A stretch of DNA of 64,000 nt from Calliphora vicina. Lineage: Eukaryota > Arthropoda > Insecta > Diptera > Calliphoridae. Of this stretch, positions 44,649 to 56,759 are shown in pieces (position 1 is the stretch's first letter; each line of letters starts with the position of its first letter). Below the pieces are notes generated by a model that worked only from the letters and a program-made list of their open reading frames with translations, was not told the origin of the DNA and ran no database searches. Made by a program: the position numbers and the translations under genes. Location of the stretch: NCBI RefSeq assembly GCF_958450345.1, contig NC_088780.1, positions 101,630,226-101,694,225 of the forward strand. The letters are read 5' to 3'.

Positions 44649-45678
44649 AATAAATATATAATATGGAATAAAATCTTTATTTATTAACAAAACTCATTGA
44701 AATTTTCAATGTTTCTTAAATTTGTTATTCTAAATAACCAAAAGTAAAATAAAACTAGTAAAAAGTTCAAAGGGAATACCGCAATTCCTAAAAATTGGAA
44801 AGAAAATCCCAAAAATAGTATTTATTAAAATGTTGCTTATAGTGTCCACATTTTCATCGGGTCTGGAAAAATACTTTGGGGATAAATAGCAAACTCATCA
44901 ATGTTTCCAAAGCTGCTTTCCATTTTCTCAAACCAGCTTTGGTATTTTAGAACATGTGGCCCAAAGTTGAAATTTTGTTATAAAATAGTTTAATTTCCAG
45001 AAAGCGTAGGGGCGACATATTCGAAAAATAGTACATGTTTTTTTATACCAAAATGTTCTCCGTAAAGATACCTTACAGAAATATATAAAATTGCTATATG
45101 TTCTTAAAGAAAATTTTGTTTAAATAAAAAAAGAGTTAAGTCACCTTTTCACCTCAAAAAACAGCAAAAATCTACTATTTTTTTTAATATTTAAATTGAA
45201 AATCGTTTAATTTTGGATTCATAATAGATATTGCTCTAAAATCTTTTGTATATTATTGGTAATTTAGTGGTCTAACTAACAAAGAAAATTTGAGTCCATT
45301 AGGTCCAAAAGTACGCTCTATATTTTTTAAAATAGCAGACCAAGGTAGGGCAAAATTTTAAAAATTTAAATTTTGAAATGCCTATAAATTGGAAATTATA
45401 AGAGATAAATAGCACTTTCAAAAAATATAAAAATCTTTGAAATCGCATGGGAAACAGGCACGTATTTAAAAATTTAAAAAAAATAATTTTTTTTATATGT
45501 CGAAGGTACCCTACTTTGAGCCTCCATGCTCCGTCCCTGGAGCATTTGTAGGGTCCATTTTAATAACTTAAACTGGAATACTACTTGTCTATGCCCACGT
45601 CAAATTTTATACCGATAGAACCAGCCGTTTGGAAACACCAGCTTTATTTCCTAAAAATTTTGATTCTACCTCACTGTG

Positions 45679-45879
45679 GGCCACTAGAACAAGAAATGTA
45701 GAAACAAAATTTTGAGAAATATTAAAATAAAAGCTCATTTTTACTTCAAATATATCCATATTTACTTGTATATGAGTTTTTGTCTTTGTAAGATACCGTT
45801 AATATATTCGCAGACCATGACCAAAAAAAATTAATTTTCAAATTTTTTAAAAAAACAAGTAAGAAAGTATGGTCGTTCA
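45679..45879. other. Short non-coding gap
   Basis: AT-rich sequence between copy B and the DINE-like repeat. Nothing recognised. Confidence 0.4.
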
Positions 45880-46610
45880 AGCCCGACCATATAATACCCT
45901 ACACTAAGTAAAAGAGCAAAAACATTTTTCTTTTAAAATTTCAATAATTTATATTCGTGAGTGATTTTCGGAAGTGGGCCTTATATGGGGGCTATGACCA
46001 ATTATGGACCGATCACCATGAAATTAGGTCGTGTGATTTATGTCTATATGAAAGTTTACTATGTTGAATTTTGTGAGTATACCAACATTTTTAAGCGATT
46101 TATGCACGTTAAAGTGATTTTCGGAAGCGGGTCTATATGGGAGCTATGACTAATTATGGACCGATCGTAACAAAATTTGGTGACATGAATTTTGTATATA
46201 TAAAACTTATTTGGAGCACAATTTATGGAGATACATTTATAAATTAAACATTTATAACTGATAAAGTCCAATTTCGGAAGGACATTTGTATGGGGGCTAG
46301 GTGAAATAATGGACCGATTTCAGCCATTTTCAATAGGCTTGGTCCTTGGGCCGAAAAAATAATATGTACCAAATTTGATCGAAATATCTTCAAAATTGCG
46401 ACCTGTACTCTGCGCACAAGGATTACATGGACAGCCAGCCAACCAGACGGACGGACATCGTTTAATCGACTCAGAATCGTTTAATCGACTCAGATAGACC
46501 AAGTCTATCGCTATACTTTAAGGTTGGTGTTAGACTAATATTTTTGGCCGTTACAAACATCTGCACAAACGCATAATACCCTCCCCGCTATGGTGGTGTA
46601 GGGTATAAAA
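45880..46610 (+). mobile_element. DINE-like repeat family B, copy 2
   Basis: It runs from CAAGCCCGACCATATAATAC then CCTACACTAAG to GGTGGTGTAGGGTATAAAAA, colinear with 30080-30818 and similar along its whole length. It carries a small duplication, ATCG.TTAATCGACTCAGA repeated near 46456 and 46474. No coding; the 60-76-codon frames here are shadows of the repeat. Confidence 0.82.
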
Positions 46611-47370
46611 ACAAATTTCAGAATTTTTTGATTTATTGAGTATATATTGGGATTTATTGAGTATATAATAGGGAATAAAAATATCTATATATTATAAACA
46701 TTATTTATCTACATTAAACTAGTTTTTGTGAACTTTTTATTTTGTATGCTTAGTTAGTTTCCAAATACTTTAACTTGCAAATCATGTGAATCTCACTGTT
46801 TTCCAAAATTATACCAACTCAGTGATTATTTTTTTATATTTTATTGCATATTAAATTAAATTTAATATAAATAGATTATTAAAAACAAAAAGCTATCAAA
46901 TTGTTATTAAACAATTGCCAAACTCCCTCATGTGTGAAACTGCGTATGTAATTTATGGAAAAAAATTAAAAGATCCCACAAACCAAACCAAAAAAGAAGG
47001 TAATCATTTTATTAAAGATACAAAAAAAATATATAATAAATTATCATTATATTAAAATGATATTCACAAGATAATATATAATAGTTAAATAAATGTAATA
47101 ATAATTGAAAATTAACCAGAAATTTATGTAAAAAAAAAATAAATTTCGGAATATTTAATTAGCGGAAAACAATGCGAGATGGTAAGCTGCATGCAGAAAT
47201 TTCTTTTTACAAGATTGTTGTAAAATCTATGTGAATTTTAAAGGGGTAAATGACTTTGAAATGTTTTGGTATTTGTTTTTTTGCAAAATAAAAATAAAAT
47301 AAAAATTAAATAAATAAACATTAAAATCATGAATATTCATGACTTGGCTGGCAGATGTATATTTTTAAAA
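46611..47370. other. Non-coding AT-rich stretch
   Basis: Nothing recognised. Confidence 0.5.
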
Positions 47371-48948
47371 TATGGGGCATTTCATGTCAAGTGATTCAAC
47401 TTTTGAAATCGATGTCTTCCGATCGGGATGAAATTTGCACCAAGGTTAGCTCTATTGGATAGTAACTCAGACACAATTTTTCAACAACATCGGTCGAGAA
47501 CTCTCTGAGTTATAGGGGGTAAAATTTTGACAATTTGGTCAAACAGGGGTTTTTTCTTATCCATGTAACTTATTACCTATTGTTCTTAGCAAAATGTGTC
47601 CCAAATAGTATAGATAGCTATTTCTTCGATCTTTCGAAAAAAAATATTTTAAAAAAAAAATAAAAAATTTTTAATATTTTTTTTCCGAAATCAAAAACTT
47701 TTTTGACTTTTTTTTAAAATGCGTCCTTTTTTTTTTTTTTTTTTTTTCTTAAAATAAAGTTTAGATATTTTCCTTGAACACCTACTTGGTCGCTTAGTGG
47801 GATGCGAGTGGGATATCTATCAAAATAAATATTTTGTAACTCAAAACATAAAATTTTTGACTTTTTTTGCAAAATCAAAAACTTTGTTGACTTTTTTTTT
47901 TTCAAAATGGACCCTTTTTTAATCTTTTTTTTTAGGTCAAACAAAAGCTTAGATATTATCCTTGAAGACCCTTTTGGTCGCTTAGTGGGATGCGAGTGGG
48001 ATATCTATCAAAATAAATTTTTTTTAACTCAAGACTTACAATTTTTGACTTTTTTTTTGCAAATACGATTTTTTTTCCAAATGGGCCCTTTTTTTAAAAT
48101 TTTTTTTGTAGTCAAAAGAAAGCTTAGGTCCATTCCTTTAAGATATTTTTAGTCCCTTAGTGGGATGCGAGTGGGATATCTATCAAAATAAATATTTTGT
48201 AACGCAAGACATACAATTTTTTAATTTTTTTTTGCAAAATCAAAATTTTTTTCCAATATGGGCCCTTTTTTAATTTTTTTTTTGCTCAAAAGAAAGCCTA
48301 GGTCCATTCCTTTAAGATATTTTTAGTCCCTTAGTGGGATGCGAGTGGGATATCTATCAAAATAAATGTTTTAACACAAAAATTGTATGTCTTGAGTTAC
48401 AAAACATTTATTGACTTGAAAAAAAAAGTCAACAAAGTTTTTGATTTTGCAAAAAAAGTCAAAAATTTTATGTTTTGAATTACAAAATATTTATTTTGAT
48501 AGATATCCCACTCGCATCCCACTAAGCGACCAAGTAGGTGTTCAAGGAAAATATCTAAACTTTATTTTAAGAAAAAAAAAAAAAAAAAAAAAGGACGCAT
48601 TTTAAAAAAAAGTCAAAAAAGTTTTTGATTTCGGAAAAAAAATATTAAAAATTTTTTATTTTTTTTTTTAAATATTTTTTTTCGAAAGATCGAAGAAATA
48701 GCTATCTATACTATTTGGGACACATTTTGCTAAGAACAATAGGTAATAAGTTACATGGATAAGAAAAAACCCCTGTTTGTCCAAATTGTCAAAATTTTAC
48801 CCCCTATAACTCAGAGAGTTCTCGACCGATGTTGTTGAAAAATTGTGTCTGAGTTACTATCCAATAGAGCTAACCTTGGTGCAAATTTCATCCCGATCGG
48901 AAGACATCGATTTCAAAAGTTGGTTCACTTGACATGAAATGCCCCATA
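47371..48948. mobile_element. 1.58-kb near-palindromic element with internal tandem units
   Basis: TATGGGGCATTTCATGTCAA at 47371 is mirrored by its complement ending at 48948. The two arms stay inverted copies for over 500 bp (47371-47900 against 48420-48948), with very few differences, including the poly-T/poly-A tracts. Between the arms, the unit GCTTAGTGGGATGCGAGTGG then GATATCTATCAAAATAAAT recurs at about 47793, 47981, 48156 and 48330 (spacing 174-188 bp), with one inverted copy in the right arm near 48500. The flank is AT-rich and a TTAAAA/TATTAAAG duplication is not certain. No transposase frame. Confidence 0.9.
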
Positions 48949-49175
48949 TATTAAAGATTTATTTGAAATTTATAAGCTGTAAGTTAATTTCAAACAAAAA
49001 GCTTGAAATTTATTAAAAAAAAACCGGAAATGTTGTTTGTGAAAAAATTTAATAATTTTAATATTATTCAAGAATGTTTCCGTAATTTTGAACTAACTCT
49101 CTTATTTAAACACCTGGGGACACCATTTCAAAAAGACAATAATACGAATTTAAAAATTTAATTGCAAATATAAGG

Positions 49176-49310
49176 CTTACCCCCATTTTCTCAATCTCTG
49201 GTTATTTTTTAACGTGACGATAAGCTGACAGTTCTCATACAAGAAAAATGTTAATTGGAGGTTTATCGTTACGTAAAATGATAACCAGATATTGAGAAAA
49301 TGGGGGTTAG
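49176..49310. mobile_element. 135-bp MITE with ~48-bp inverted repeats
   Basis: CTTACCCCCATTTTCTCAAT then CTCTGGTTATTTTTTAACGT and GACGATAA on the left is inverted on the right, ending TTGAGAAAATGGGGGTTAG. A few mismatches separate the arms, and the loop is ~40 bases. The superfamily is not assigned. Confidence 0.8.
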
Positions 49311-50394
49311 TCTGTGAATAATGAAAAATTTCAACTATAAATTTCAGCTTTTTTCTAAAAATTTTAAAATAAAGTTTTGAAATTTTATTAAAAAAATTTT
49401 TTTTTTTTTAAACCTTTGGTTAACTATTTAATCATTACTTTAATTCTATTCCAATTCGTTATTCAAAAAATCTAAATCACGATTTTTTATCATTTGGAAA
49501 ACTAACACCAAAATTGATTACCATCAATTGGGGGGTGTCTGTGTCGCCTGCTCTTGTATTGTTTAAATCTAATAAAATCAATTAACAATTGTTGTTGTTC
49601 TGTTGGGTTTTTCATTATTTCATTATAAAAGGCCTTTAACAACAACAACATAAAAACAAAACATTATTTCAAATGGCGGGACCGGCTAAATGAAAAACAA
49701 AGTCGGTTAAATGGAAAAAATTAAAGCATTTCCTGTTTCAAAGACACAACAAAAACGGACAGACAGACATGACACAACACGACACAGCTACTTACTTTAC
49801 AAATTTATTTATGCCACGCACTGTTATAGAATAGAACGAACAACAAAAGCAACAACGATGACACCAATGTATTTTATAGAAAAATAACAAAAAAATAATA
49901 ATAATAAATGCATTTAATATTCAGATCAGAACAATGAATGAATACGAGAAAATAAACATTTTTTAAATCAATTTGTGTTTTTTTATTTTTTTTTTAAATA
50001 AAAAATTTTCTTTAATGTTCATCTCTACTAATAACAAAAAAAATATAAAAATAAAAGTGGAAAACAATAAAAAAAAAAAAAACAGCAACAAGACTGAGCA
50101 GTAATCATGTGTCAACATCTAAATAGAAATAATTGTTTTATTAAAGGACACAGTACGATCAAAAATTAAACAGACACTTTATAAATCTTAAAACCAGTTA
50201 AAGTTGCGTCTTTTGTAAGTCAAAGCTTTAGATTGATCAAAAGGTAGATGACAAAACTGATGCTTAATTGGTCAAGTTTAAGACAATTTCTTTTTTCAAT
50301 AGAAAATTTTTTTGTCAAAATGGTCACCGAAAAAAAGTACATGAAAAAATATTTCCAACTTTTCAAAAAATTCCAAAATCTGAAGTCATACTGT
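49311..50394. other. Non-coding AT-rich stretch
   Basis: Simple sequence and A/T runs. No gene or repeat end was seen. Confidence 0.5.
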
Positions 50395-51240
50395 TTCCAA
50401 AACCATTAAGTAGTATAAGACTAGAACATTGAAAGGAAACCTGGATCAGGAAGAAAAGAAGGTCTATCAAATTATCTCTATAACAACATTTATATTAGAT
50501 TAATGACAGTTAAAAATGTTATCTAAAAAGAGCTTTATATTGGGGCCAGGGTCAATTATCGAATAATCCTTAAATAATTTGATAAACTTATTTGAAAAGT
50601 TTGATTTTTCCCAATCCAACCCCCAGTTTGGTGAATGTTGGTAAAAAAAATTCATCCTGAAAAAGATTTAGGAGAAAAAATTATTTTTTTTTAGTTTTTG
50701 TAAAAATTTTGCCATTCAAAAATTACTTTTGCAATTTAATTGCAATCAATATAAATGTAATTGTCGTTTTGTTAAAGTTATTTAAAAATTCCCAGGCCAT
50801 TAACGTGTCTCAGGCACTGTGGGGCAGCAATAGCATTTTTTGCAATAGCTGGTCCTATCGGGATAAAATTTGACGTGGGCGTAGACAAGGAATATTCAAG
50901 TTTAAGTTACTAAAATGAACCCTTCAAATGCTAAAGGGGCGGCGCTTTGGAGACTCAAAGTGGGGTACCTTAGACATGTAAAATTTTTAAACCTGTTTCC
51001 CATCCGATTTCAAAGATTTTTATACTTTTGGAAAGCGCTCGGCCAGGTTTAGAAAAAAAGAAGGTCTAACAGATATTGATAAGGCAAATGAAGACGAGCA
51101 ACTCCTTCTTAGAGCACTAACACTTCTATTAGAAAAGCAGCTCGTAAAGTTAAATGCTCTGATACTTTTTTACGTAGATCCAGAAAGTTCCAGAACTTAC
51201 AAGCATAAAAACAAGCGAACAAATTGAGGCCAAATTTTAT
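50395..51240 (+). pseudogene. Tc1-like transposase N-terminal remnant, split by a dispersed repeat
   Basis: Left of the insertion the translation reads KPGSGRKEGL (about 50437-50465). Right of it, from about 51037, it reads RPGLEKKKGLTDIDKANEDE, then after a shift KAARKVKCSDTFLRRSRKF and QNLQA-stop. GSGRK followed by LTD.D and ARK(V)..SD(T)..RR is the linker and second helix-turn-helix pattern of Tc1-type enzymes. The GxGRKxGL segment appears on both sides in diverged form, so these may be two copies or an old duplicated junction. The remnant is cut by the DINE-like repeat at 51250 and has no catalytic domain. Confidence 0.55.
50466..51036 (+). repeat. Truncated copy D of long-TIR element plus its flank
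   Basis: 50466-50817 matches 43354-43753 and 50818-51036 matches the left end of copy B (43754 to about 44010): CACTGTGGGGCAG, GGTCCTATCGGGATAAAATT, GTGGGCGTAGACAAGGA, GGGGCGGCGCT and TATACTTTTGGAAAGCGCT. It stops abruptly at 51036 inside the left terminal repeat. The whole ~570-bp piece lies within Tc1-like coding remnants. Confidence 0.75.
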
Positions 51241-51249
51241 AAAAAAAAA

Positions 51250-51998
51250 ATAAGTAAGAGCGCTATATTCGGCTGTACCGAAACTTATATACCCTTCACC
51301 AAATTATACTTCAAAATAGAAATTTAAAATATTTTTAGGTAAACAAAATTTATTTTTTTTCCAAAGTTGCTTTTTTATTTTTTGGCAAAAAAATTTTTCC
51401 AATTGTTTTTTTTAAATTTAAAATTTTTTTCTTTAAATTTAAAATTTTTTTTTTAAATAATTTTTTTTTTTATTTAAATTTTTTTTTTGGTTTTTCAATT
51501 TTTTTTTAATATTTGGTGAAAAAAACATTTGGTGTGAAGAAAAAAATTCGGGTTAAAAAATATTTTTTCCGATTTTGACCCATTGTAGGTCCAACTTACT
51601 ATGGTCTTATATATGTCGTTGCAAAGGTCTTTGAAATATCTATCATTAGATATCCATATTGTCATTATTAATGACTTAGTAATCCAGATATAGGTAAAAA
51701 ATCGAGGTTGTCCTGGTTTTTTCCTTATATCTCAGTCATTTGTGGACCGATTTTCTCGATTTTAAATAGCAACCGAGCAGGTAGAATTCCGGAGATATTA
51801 ATGTATGAATCGTGTAAGTAATTTATTTATTTGGGGGCTTCGAAATGTTGATTTCAACAGACAGACGGGCATGGCTTAATCGACTCCGCTATCTATAAGG
51901 ATCCAGAATATATATGCTTTATAGGGTCGGAAAATTGTGAACATTACAAACGGAATGACAAACTTATATAAACCCTTCTCACGAAGTTGAAGGGTGAT
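51250..51998 (+). mobile_element. DINE-like repeat family A, complete copy
   Basis: It starts AAGTAAGAGCGCTATATTCG then GCTGTACCG and TATACCCTTCACCAAATTAT. After a poly-T/A stretch it continues with GACCCATTGTAGGTCCAACT, TACTATGGTCTTATATATGT, ATCATTAGATATCCATATTG, a CAGACAGACGGG tract, CATGGCTTAATCGACTCCGC, GGATCCAGAATATATATGCT, TTATAGGGTCGGAAAA and CAAACGGAATGACAAAC, ending CCCTTCTCACGAAGTTGAAG then GGTGAT. It is the reference for the broken copies at 12768, 61067, 63330 and 63709. Confidence 0.8.
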
Positions 51999-53019
51999 GG
52001 ATGATGAAACTTATGTACTGGCAGACTTTTCACAAATTGCGGGTCAAGATTTTTATGGACTGGACAAAAAAAAAACAAACAAAACTTTTATGGAGAGTGA
52101 TCTTACAAGTGTTAATATATGGGAGTTGTTCATACATGATTTCCTATACGTTAAATTTTGTTAAGCACTGTTTTAGTGTGACATCTGTTATTTACATATG
52201 CAATCTCTACGAGTTATAGCAAATACTCATGAGTGAGTGTTTTGTTTATAAATCACATAAACGATTCAGTGTGTTTTAATTTAGAATAAATTTGTAATGT
52301 GTGTTCTGGTATTTGTGTGTCATCCCCTTTTTTATTAAATATTTTCAGTTTTTTTTTTTTTGTTTAAACTTTTGTATAGCAAACAATCAACTAAAAGTAT
52401 GATGATGCGTATTCAAGACAATATGCTGTTACATACAATGCAGCAGTAGCAGTCATGCATTGCAAGTTGCAAAACAGCAAACAGTATTCATTCATAAAAA
52501 TTATTCAAAAATTATAGTGACACAGCCTTGATCTTAGCAGTTATACAAAATTTAAGCTGACATATACACACAAATATTAATTAGTACTCAAGCAAAACAT
52601 ACTATATAAAAGTAATATTCATACAAAATCTTATTTTACATCTTGATTATCTTGTGAAATCTTTATCAAAATTTAACAAAATCATTTTGTTCATTTTCTC
52701 TACATCTACACAGATTTCGTCATGTGTTTTGTTTTTATTTTTGCTGTTGCTGTTATTTCAAAACTTTTATTTGAATTTAGTTATTAAAATTGAAATTGTG
52801 AAATATTTTATTGCATTTGTCTTAGAAAATCAGAAAACAAACCAATAGAAATGAGTGACTAATTTTGTTTAAAGAAAAAACTATCTAGAATTTTGTGAAA
52901 TGTAAATTTTGTAATAAACAAATTTTGAAATTAATTATTGCAGTATTTAAAAAAGTTTCTTTAAAGCAACTACCTACGCACTACTATATAGTAAACTAAA
53001 CGAATATTTTTATGCTATA
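51999..53019. other. Non-coding AT-rich stretch
   Basis: Open frames of 64-72 codons at 52001 and 52654 are low-complexity and unrecognised. Nothing else was identified. Confidence 0.45.
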
Positions 53020-55195
53020 TTTCTTTTATAGAAGAAATCTAGCACATATTTTGAGCAAATTATTGTCAGGAACAAAATTTAGCGCAAACAATTTTGAGTA
53101 AATTCTTTACTAAAGAAAAATATTTAGTGAGAAATCTATGTGAATGTCATTATACAGAAAATATTTAGCACAGATTTTGTTTAAATTAGGTACTAAATTC
53201 CTTTTAAAAAAAAATATTTTGCACAAATTTTGTGCAAATTTGCTTCTAAGTAATTAATTTAGCAAATTTATCTCTAAAGATATAAATTTGTGTAAAAATG
53301 CAACAAAAATTTTCTGGACATTTTGATCTAGAGAAAAAAACATCGCTCATTTGCTGCAACAACGTCATAACTCAAAATCCGGGTGTTTTGAACTGAGTAA
53401 TACATAATATGCACCGTTATTTAGTCTTTCATATAGTTTTATCAGTTTTAAAAAAAAAGTCAATTATTTTATGTATAAGAGTGTTTTTCTGTTGTAAACG
53501 TCAAAATTAAAATTCATATTTTCTCGTATATTTGACAAGTAAACATTTGGGTTAAATACAGATTAGAAAGATATTAATATCTACTATTTAAATCAGGTTT
53601 TATTTCTGAAATCGCATGATTTGTTGAATATTTATTTAAGAAATAGTAAAAATGTCATAAAACATTCAAAGCTGTTCTTCTCGAAACGACTTTTTTTGAA
53701 TTATGACGTTGTTGCAGCAAATGAGCGATATGTGCAAATTTATTTCTAAAAATTTAAATTTATCAGAAATATTTGTTTCTAAACTTGTGTCTAAAGCAAA
53801 AATCTAACACAAATTTTTGTAAAGTAATAAAAATTTGCACAATTTTTTGGTCAAAATTTTGTGCAAATTTTAAGAAACTAATTTTGAGTGAATTTGTTTC
53901 TTAAAAAATAAATTTAGCAGAAATATTGGGTAAATTTGTTTCTAATTTTGTGCAAATTTGAAAAAATCTAACACAAATTTTGGACAAATACGATGGAAAT
54001 TTCTTTTAAGAAAAAAAAAATTAGCATAAATTGTGCTAGAAGAAATCTTTCAAAAATTTTGTGCGAATTTTTTTAAGAGAAAAAACTTTGCGCAAATTTG
54101 AAGTAACTAATTTTGTGTAAATTTGATTCAAATTGGTTTTTTTTATACAAATATGTGCAAATTTATTTTTAAAAATTCTAATTTATCAGAAATATTGGGT
54201 AAATTTGTTTTTAATTTTGTGCAAATTTGTGACTAAAGAAAAAATTTGTGTCTATAGCAAAAATCTAGCACAAATTTTTAGCAACATTGATGGAAATTGG
54301 TTTTAGGATCAAAAAATACCGTAAATTGTGAATATTTATTTCTAAAGATATAAAAATTTGCACAAATTTTTGTTCAAAAATTTGCACAAATTTTTGTTCA
54401 AAATTTTGTGCAAATTTGAAGAAACTAATTTTGAGTGAATTTGTTTCTTAAAAAATAAATTTATCAGAAATATTGGGTGAATTTGTTTCTAATTTTGTGC
54501 AAATTTGTCGATAGAGAAAAAATCTAACACAAAATTTGGGCAAATTTGATGCAAATTTCATTTAAGAAAAAAAAATTACCACAAATTGTGCTAGAAGAAA
54601 TCTTTCAAAAATTTTGTGCGAATTTTTTTAAGAGAAAAAATTTTGCGCAAATTTGAAGAAACTAATTTTGTGTAAATTTGATTCAAATTGGTTTTTTTTA
54701 TACAAACATGAGCAAATTTATTTTTAAAAATTCTAATTTATCAGTAATATTGGGTAAATTTTTTTCTAATTTTGCGCATATTTGTGGCTAAAGAAAAAAT
54801 TTGTGCAAATTTGTGTGTAAAGCAAAAATCTAACACAAATTTTTAACAAAATTGATGCAAATTTATTTTAGGATAAAAAAATACCATAAATTATGAATAT
54901 TTATTTGTAATGTAATAAACATTTGCACAAATTTTTGTACAAATTTGAAAAAAAAATAATTTTTTCCGATTTTCATTCGAATTGATTTTTTGCTCAACAT
55001 ATGTGAAAAATTCAAATTTATTACAAATATTGAGTAAATTTGTTTCTAATTTTGTGCAAATTTGTGGATAAAGAAAAAATCTAGCACAAATTTTTAGCAA
55101 AATTTATTCAAATTGGTTTTACGAATAAAAAATACCATAAATTGTGAATATTTGTTTCTAAAGATATAAAATTTGCACAAATTTTCCCCAAATTT
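53020..55195. repeat. Array of TTTGCACAAA-type motifs with ~550-bp higher order
   Basis: The words ATTTTGTGCAAATTTG and the inverted AAATTTGCACAAATTTT recur every ~30-70 bp, with linkers such as TTTGTTTCTAA, AATCTAGCACAAA and TTATCAGAAATATTGGGTAA. Larger units repeat: ATAAATTGTGCTAGAAGAAA is near 54026 and again near 54581, and ACTAATTTTGAGTGAATTTG is near 53878 and 54424, a period of ~546-555 bp. A MITE sits at 53342-53729. No coding. Confidence 0.82.
53342..53729. mobile_element. 388-bp MITE inside the array
   Basis: ATCGCTCATTTGCTGCAACA then ACGTCATAACTCAAAA at the left is inverted at the right with one mismatch, ending GTTGCAGCAAATGAGCGAT at 53729. The body is AT-rich and unlike the surrounding array, so it is a later insertion. 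A clear target duplication is not visible. Confidence 0.82.
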
Positions 55196-56759
55196 CTTTT
55201 CTTAGTCCCTATGAAGTTGTTATTCGTTTTAACTATGTTCTGTATGTTTGTTTAAAACACGCTTAAATCCCAAGTACACATCGGAAACTGTTTAGTATTG
55301 GAAATCAGCAAATGAATTACAAATAATTCATACAATTCTCACTTAGTTAACAATATTCTACGCATAAATTGTTAATCATCTTTTTTTAACAGAAACTATA
55401 AGGAAAACGGAAATTTTCACAAGAAAAATATAAAAAAAGAAAAAAACTAAACAAAATATTTATATGTCTCCATTTGCGTATTGTTTAATGAAAACAAAAG
55501 TTTTTTTTGTTTAATTCACATTCGTAACGTTTGTTGTATTAACTTAACTGCACCTTGTTTTGTGTCAATTATTTAAAATTTATTTTAAATGTGTCACAAC
55601 ACACACATATTTTCTTTTACAATTTTTTTCTATTACATTTAGGTTTTTATTGTAATGTTTTTTTGTTAAATGTATTATTCAGTGAGAATTTATTTATTTA
55701 GTTGTGGTTTTTAAGCAGAAGAGATAGATATGTTTATAATGACAATTTTTAAATAAACAAATTGTAAATTTTTATAAAAATAAAAACATTTGAAATATAT
55801 TTATTCGCATTTGTTAATATTCAAAACAATTCCATAGAAATCACAATGAATCTAATGCAATGCAAGTTGTTGTGTGTGTTTGATTTGAAATCATAGATTT
55901 GCAAGTTTTTACTGCTCCCCCAAGCAAACTGAAAATTCTTTTCAATTGTTGCAAAACTTTTTTTCTTGTTTGTTTGTTATTATTTTTTGTCAAAAAGTTG
56001 TTTATGTTGTAATTGTTTTCATGTTCATGTTTTGAAATAAAGAAAAAAACCCCAAAAAAAAAATATAAATAAAGAAAAACACAGAAATATAATTTACCAA
56101 ATACTATAGAAATGGGAGCGTCGTTTAGTATTTGTTTTGTTGAATTGTATATTTATTTAGTTAAAAAAATATTGCACAAAATAAACTGAAATAGAAAACA
56201 GTGAAATCTAATAAAATTTATTAAATTTTGGTACAAAAATCATGCAGTAACAAAAAGATTTTTAATAAACAAAAGAATTACTGTGAGTTTTAAACAAAAT
56301 TTTCCAATTTTTAAGAGAATTCACTGTAATCTATATAATAAATGACAGAATAATGAACTATATTTAAGACAATAAAATAAAGAAATTGAAATGTATTCCA
56401 TCATAAATTTGGTGAAACCAAGCAACTATTAACTTACTGTCTTCATTACTTAGAAGTAGATTAGTAATGACTGTTTTATAATTATATTTTACAGGCATAA
56501 ATATATGTATTCAAGTTCCTTTAGACATATAAATAATATTAATAGTTAATAATATTTAACCCAAAAGTTCACTTCACTCACAAAGCCTTGCATTTCACCT
56601 AAAAAATGTTTTACTTAAAAATTCCAACACAAAATTAAGTTAAAAGTTTTTCACCAAAAGATTTTTGCATATAAAATGCTTTAAATTTAATTTTTTTTTT
56701 ACCTGAATGATTTTTTACATACAAGACCGTATTCACCAAAAGTGTTTTTTCACTTTAAA
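55196..56759. other. Non-coding AT-rich stretch
   Basis: Simple sequence only. The part 56400-56580 has weak similarity to 8250-8500. From about 56580 words like CACCAAAAG and TTTTTCAC begin to foreshadow the next array. Confidence 0.45.

Larger units (their letters stand above)
43754..45678. mobile_element. Long-TIR DNA element (CACAGTGGGGCAG family), copy B
   Basis: The left end starts CACAGTGGGGCAGTATCAAC at 43754; the right end finishes TTGATTCTACCTCACTGTG at 45678. Inverted ends extend for ~320 bp: the left GGAAAGCGCTATTTGTCTCT then TATAATTTCC matches the right GGAAATTATAAGAGATAAAT then AGCACTTTC in reverse. The interior carries the same mariner fragment as copy A (44121-44339), plus a 117-bp hairpin insertion absent from A. 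No own transposase frame is present. No flanking duplication could be read. Confidence 0.8.

Noticed and set aside
47714..48152. Two 76-81-codon frames on opposite strands with similar words
   Set aside because: They are readings of the tandem units inside the palindrome, dominated by Lys/Phe from A/T runs.
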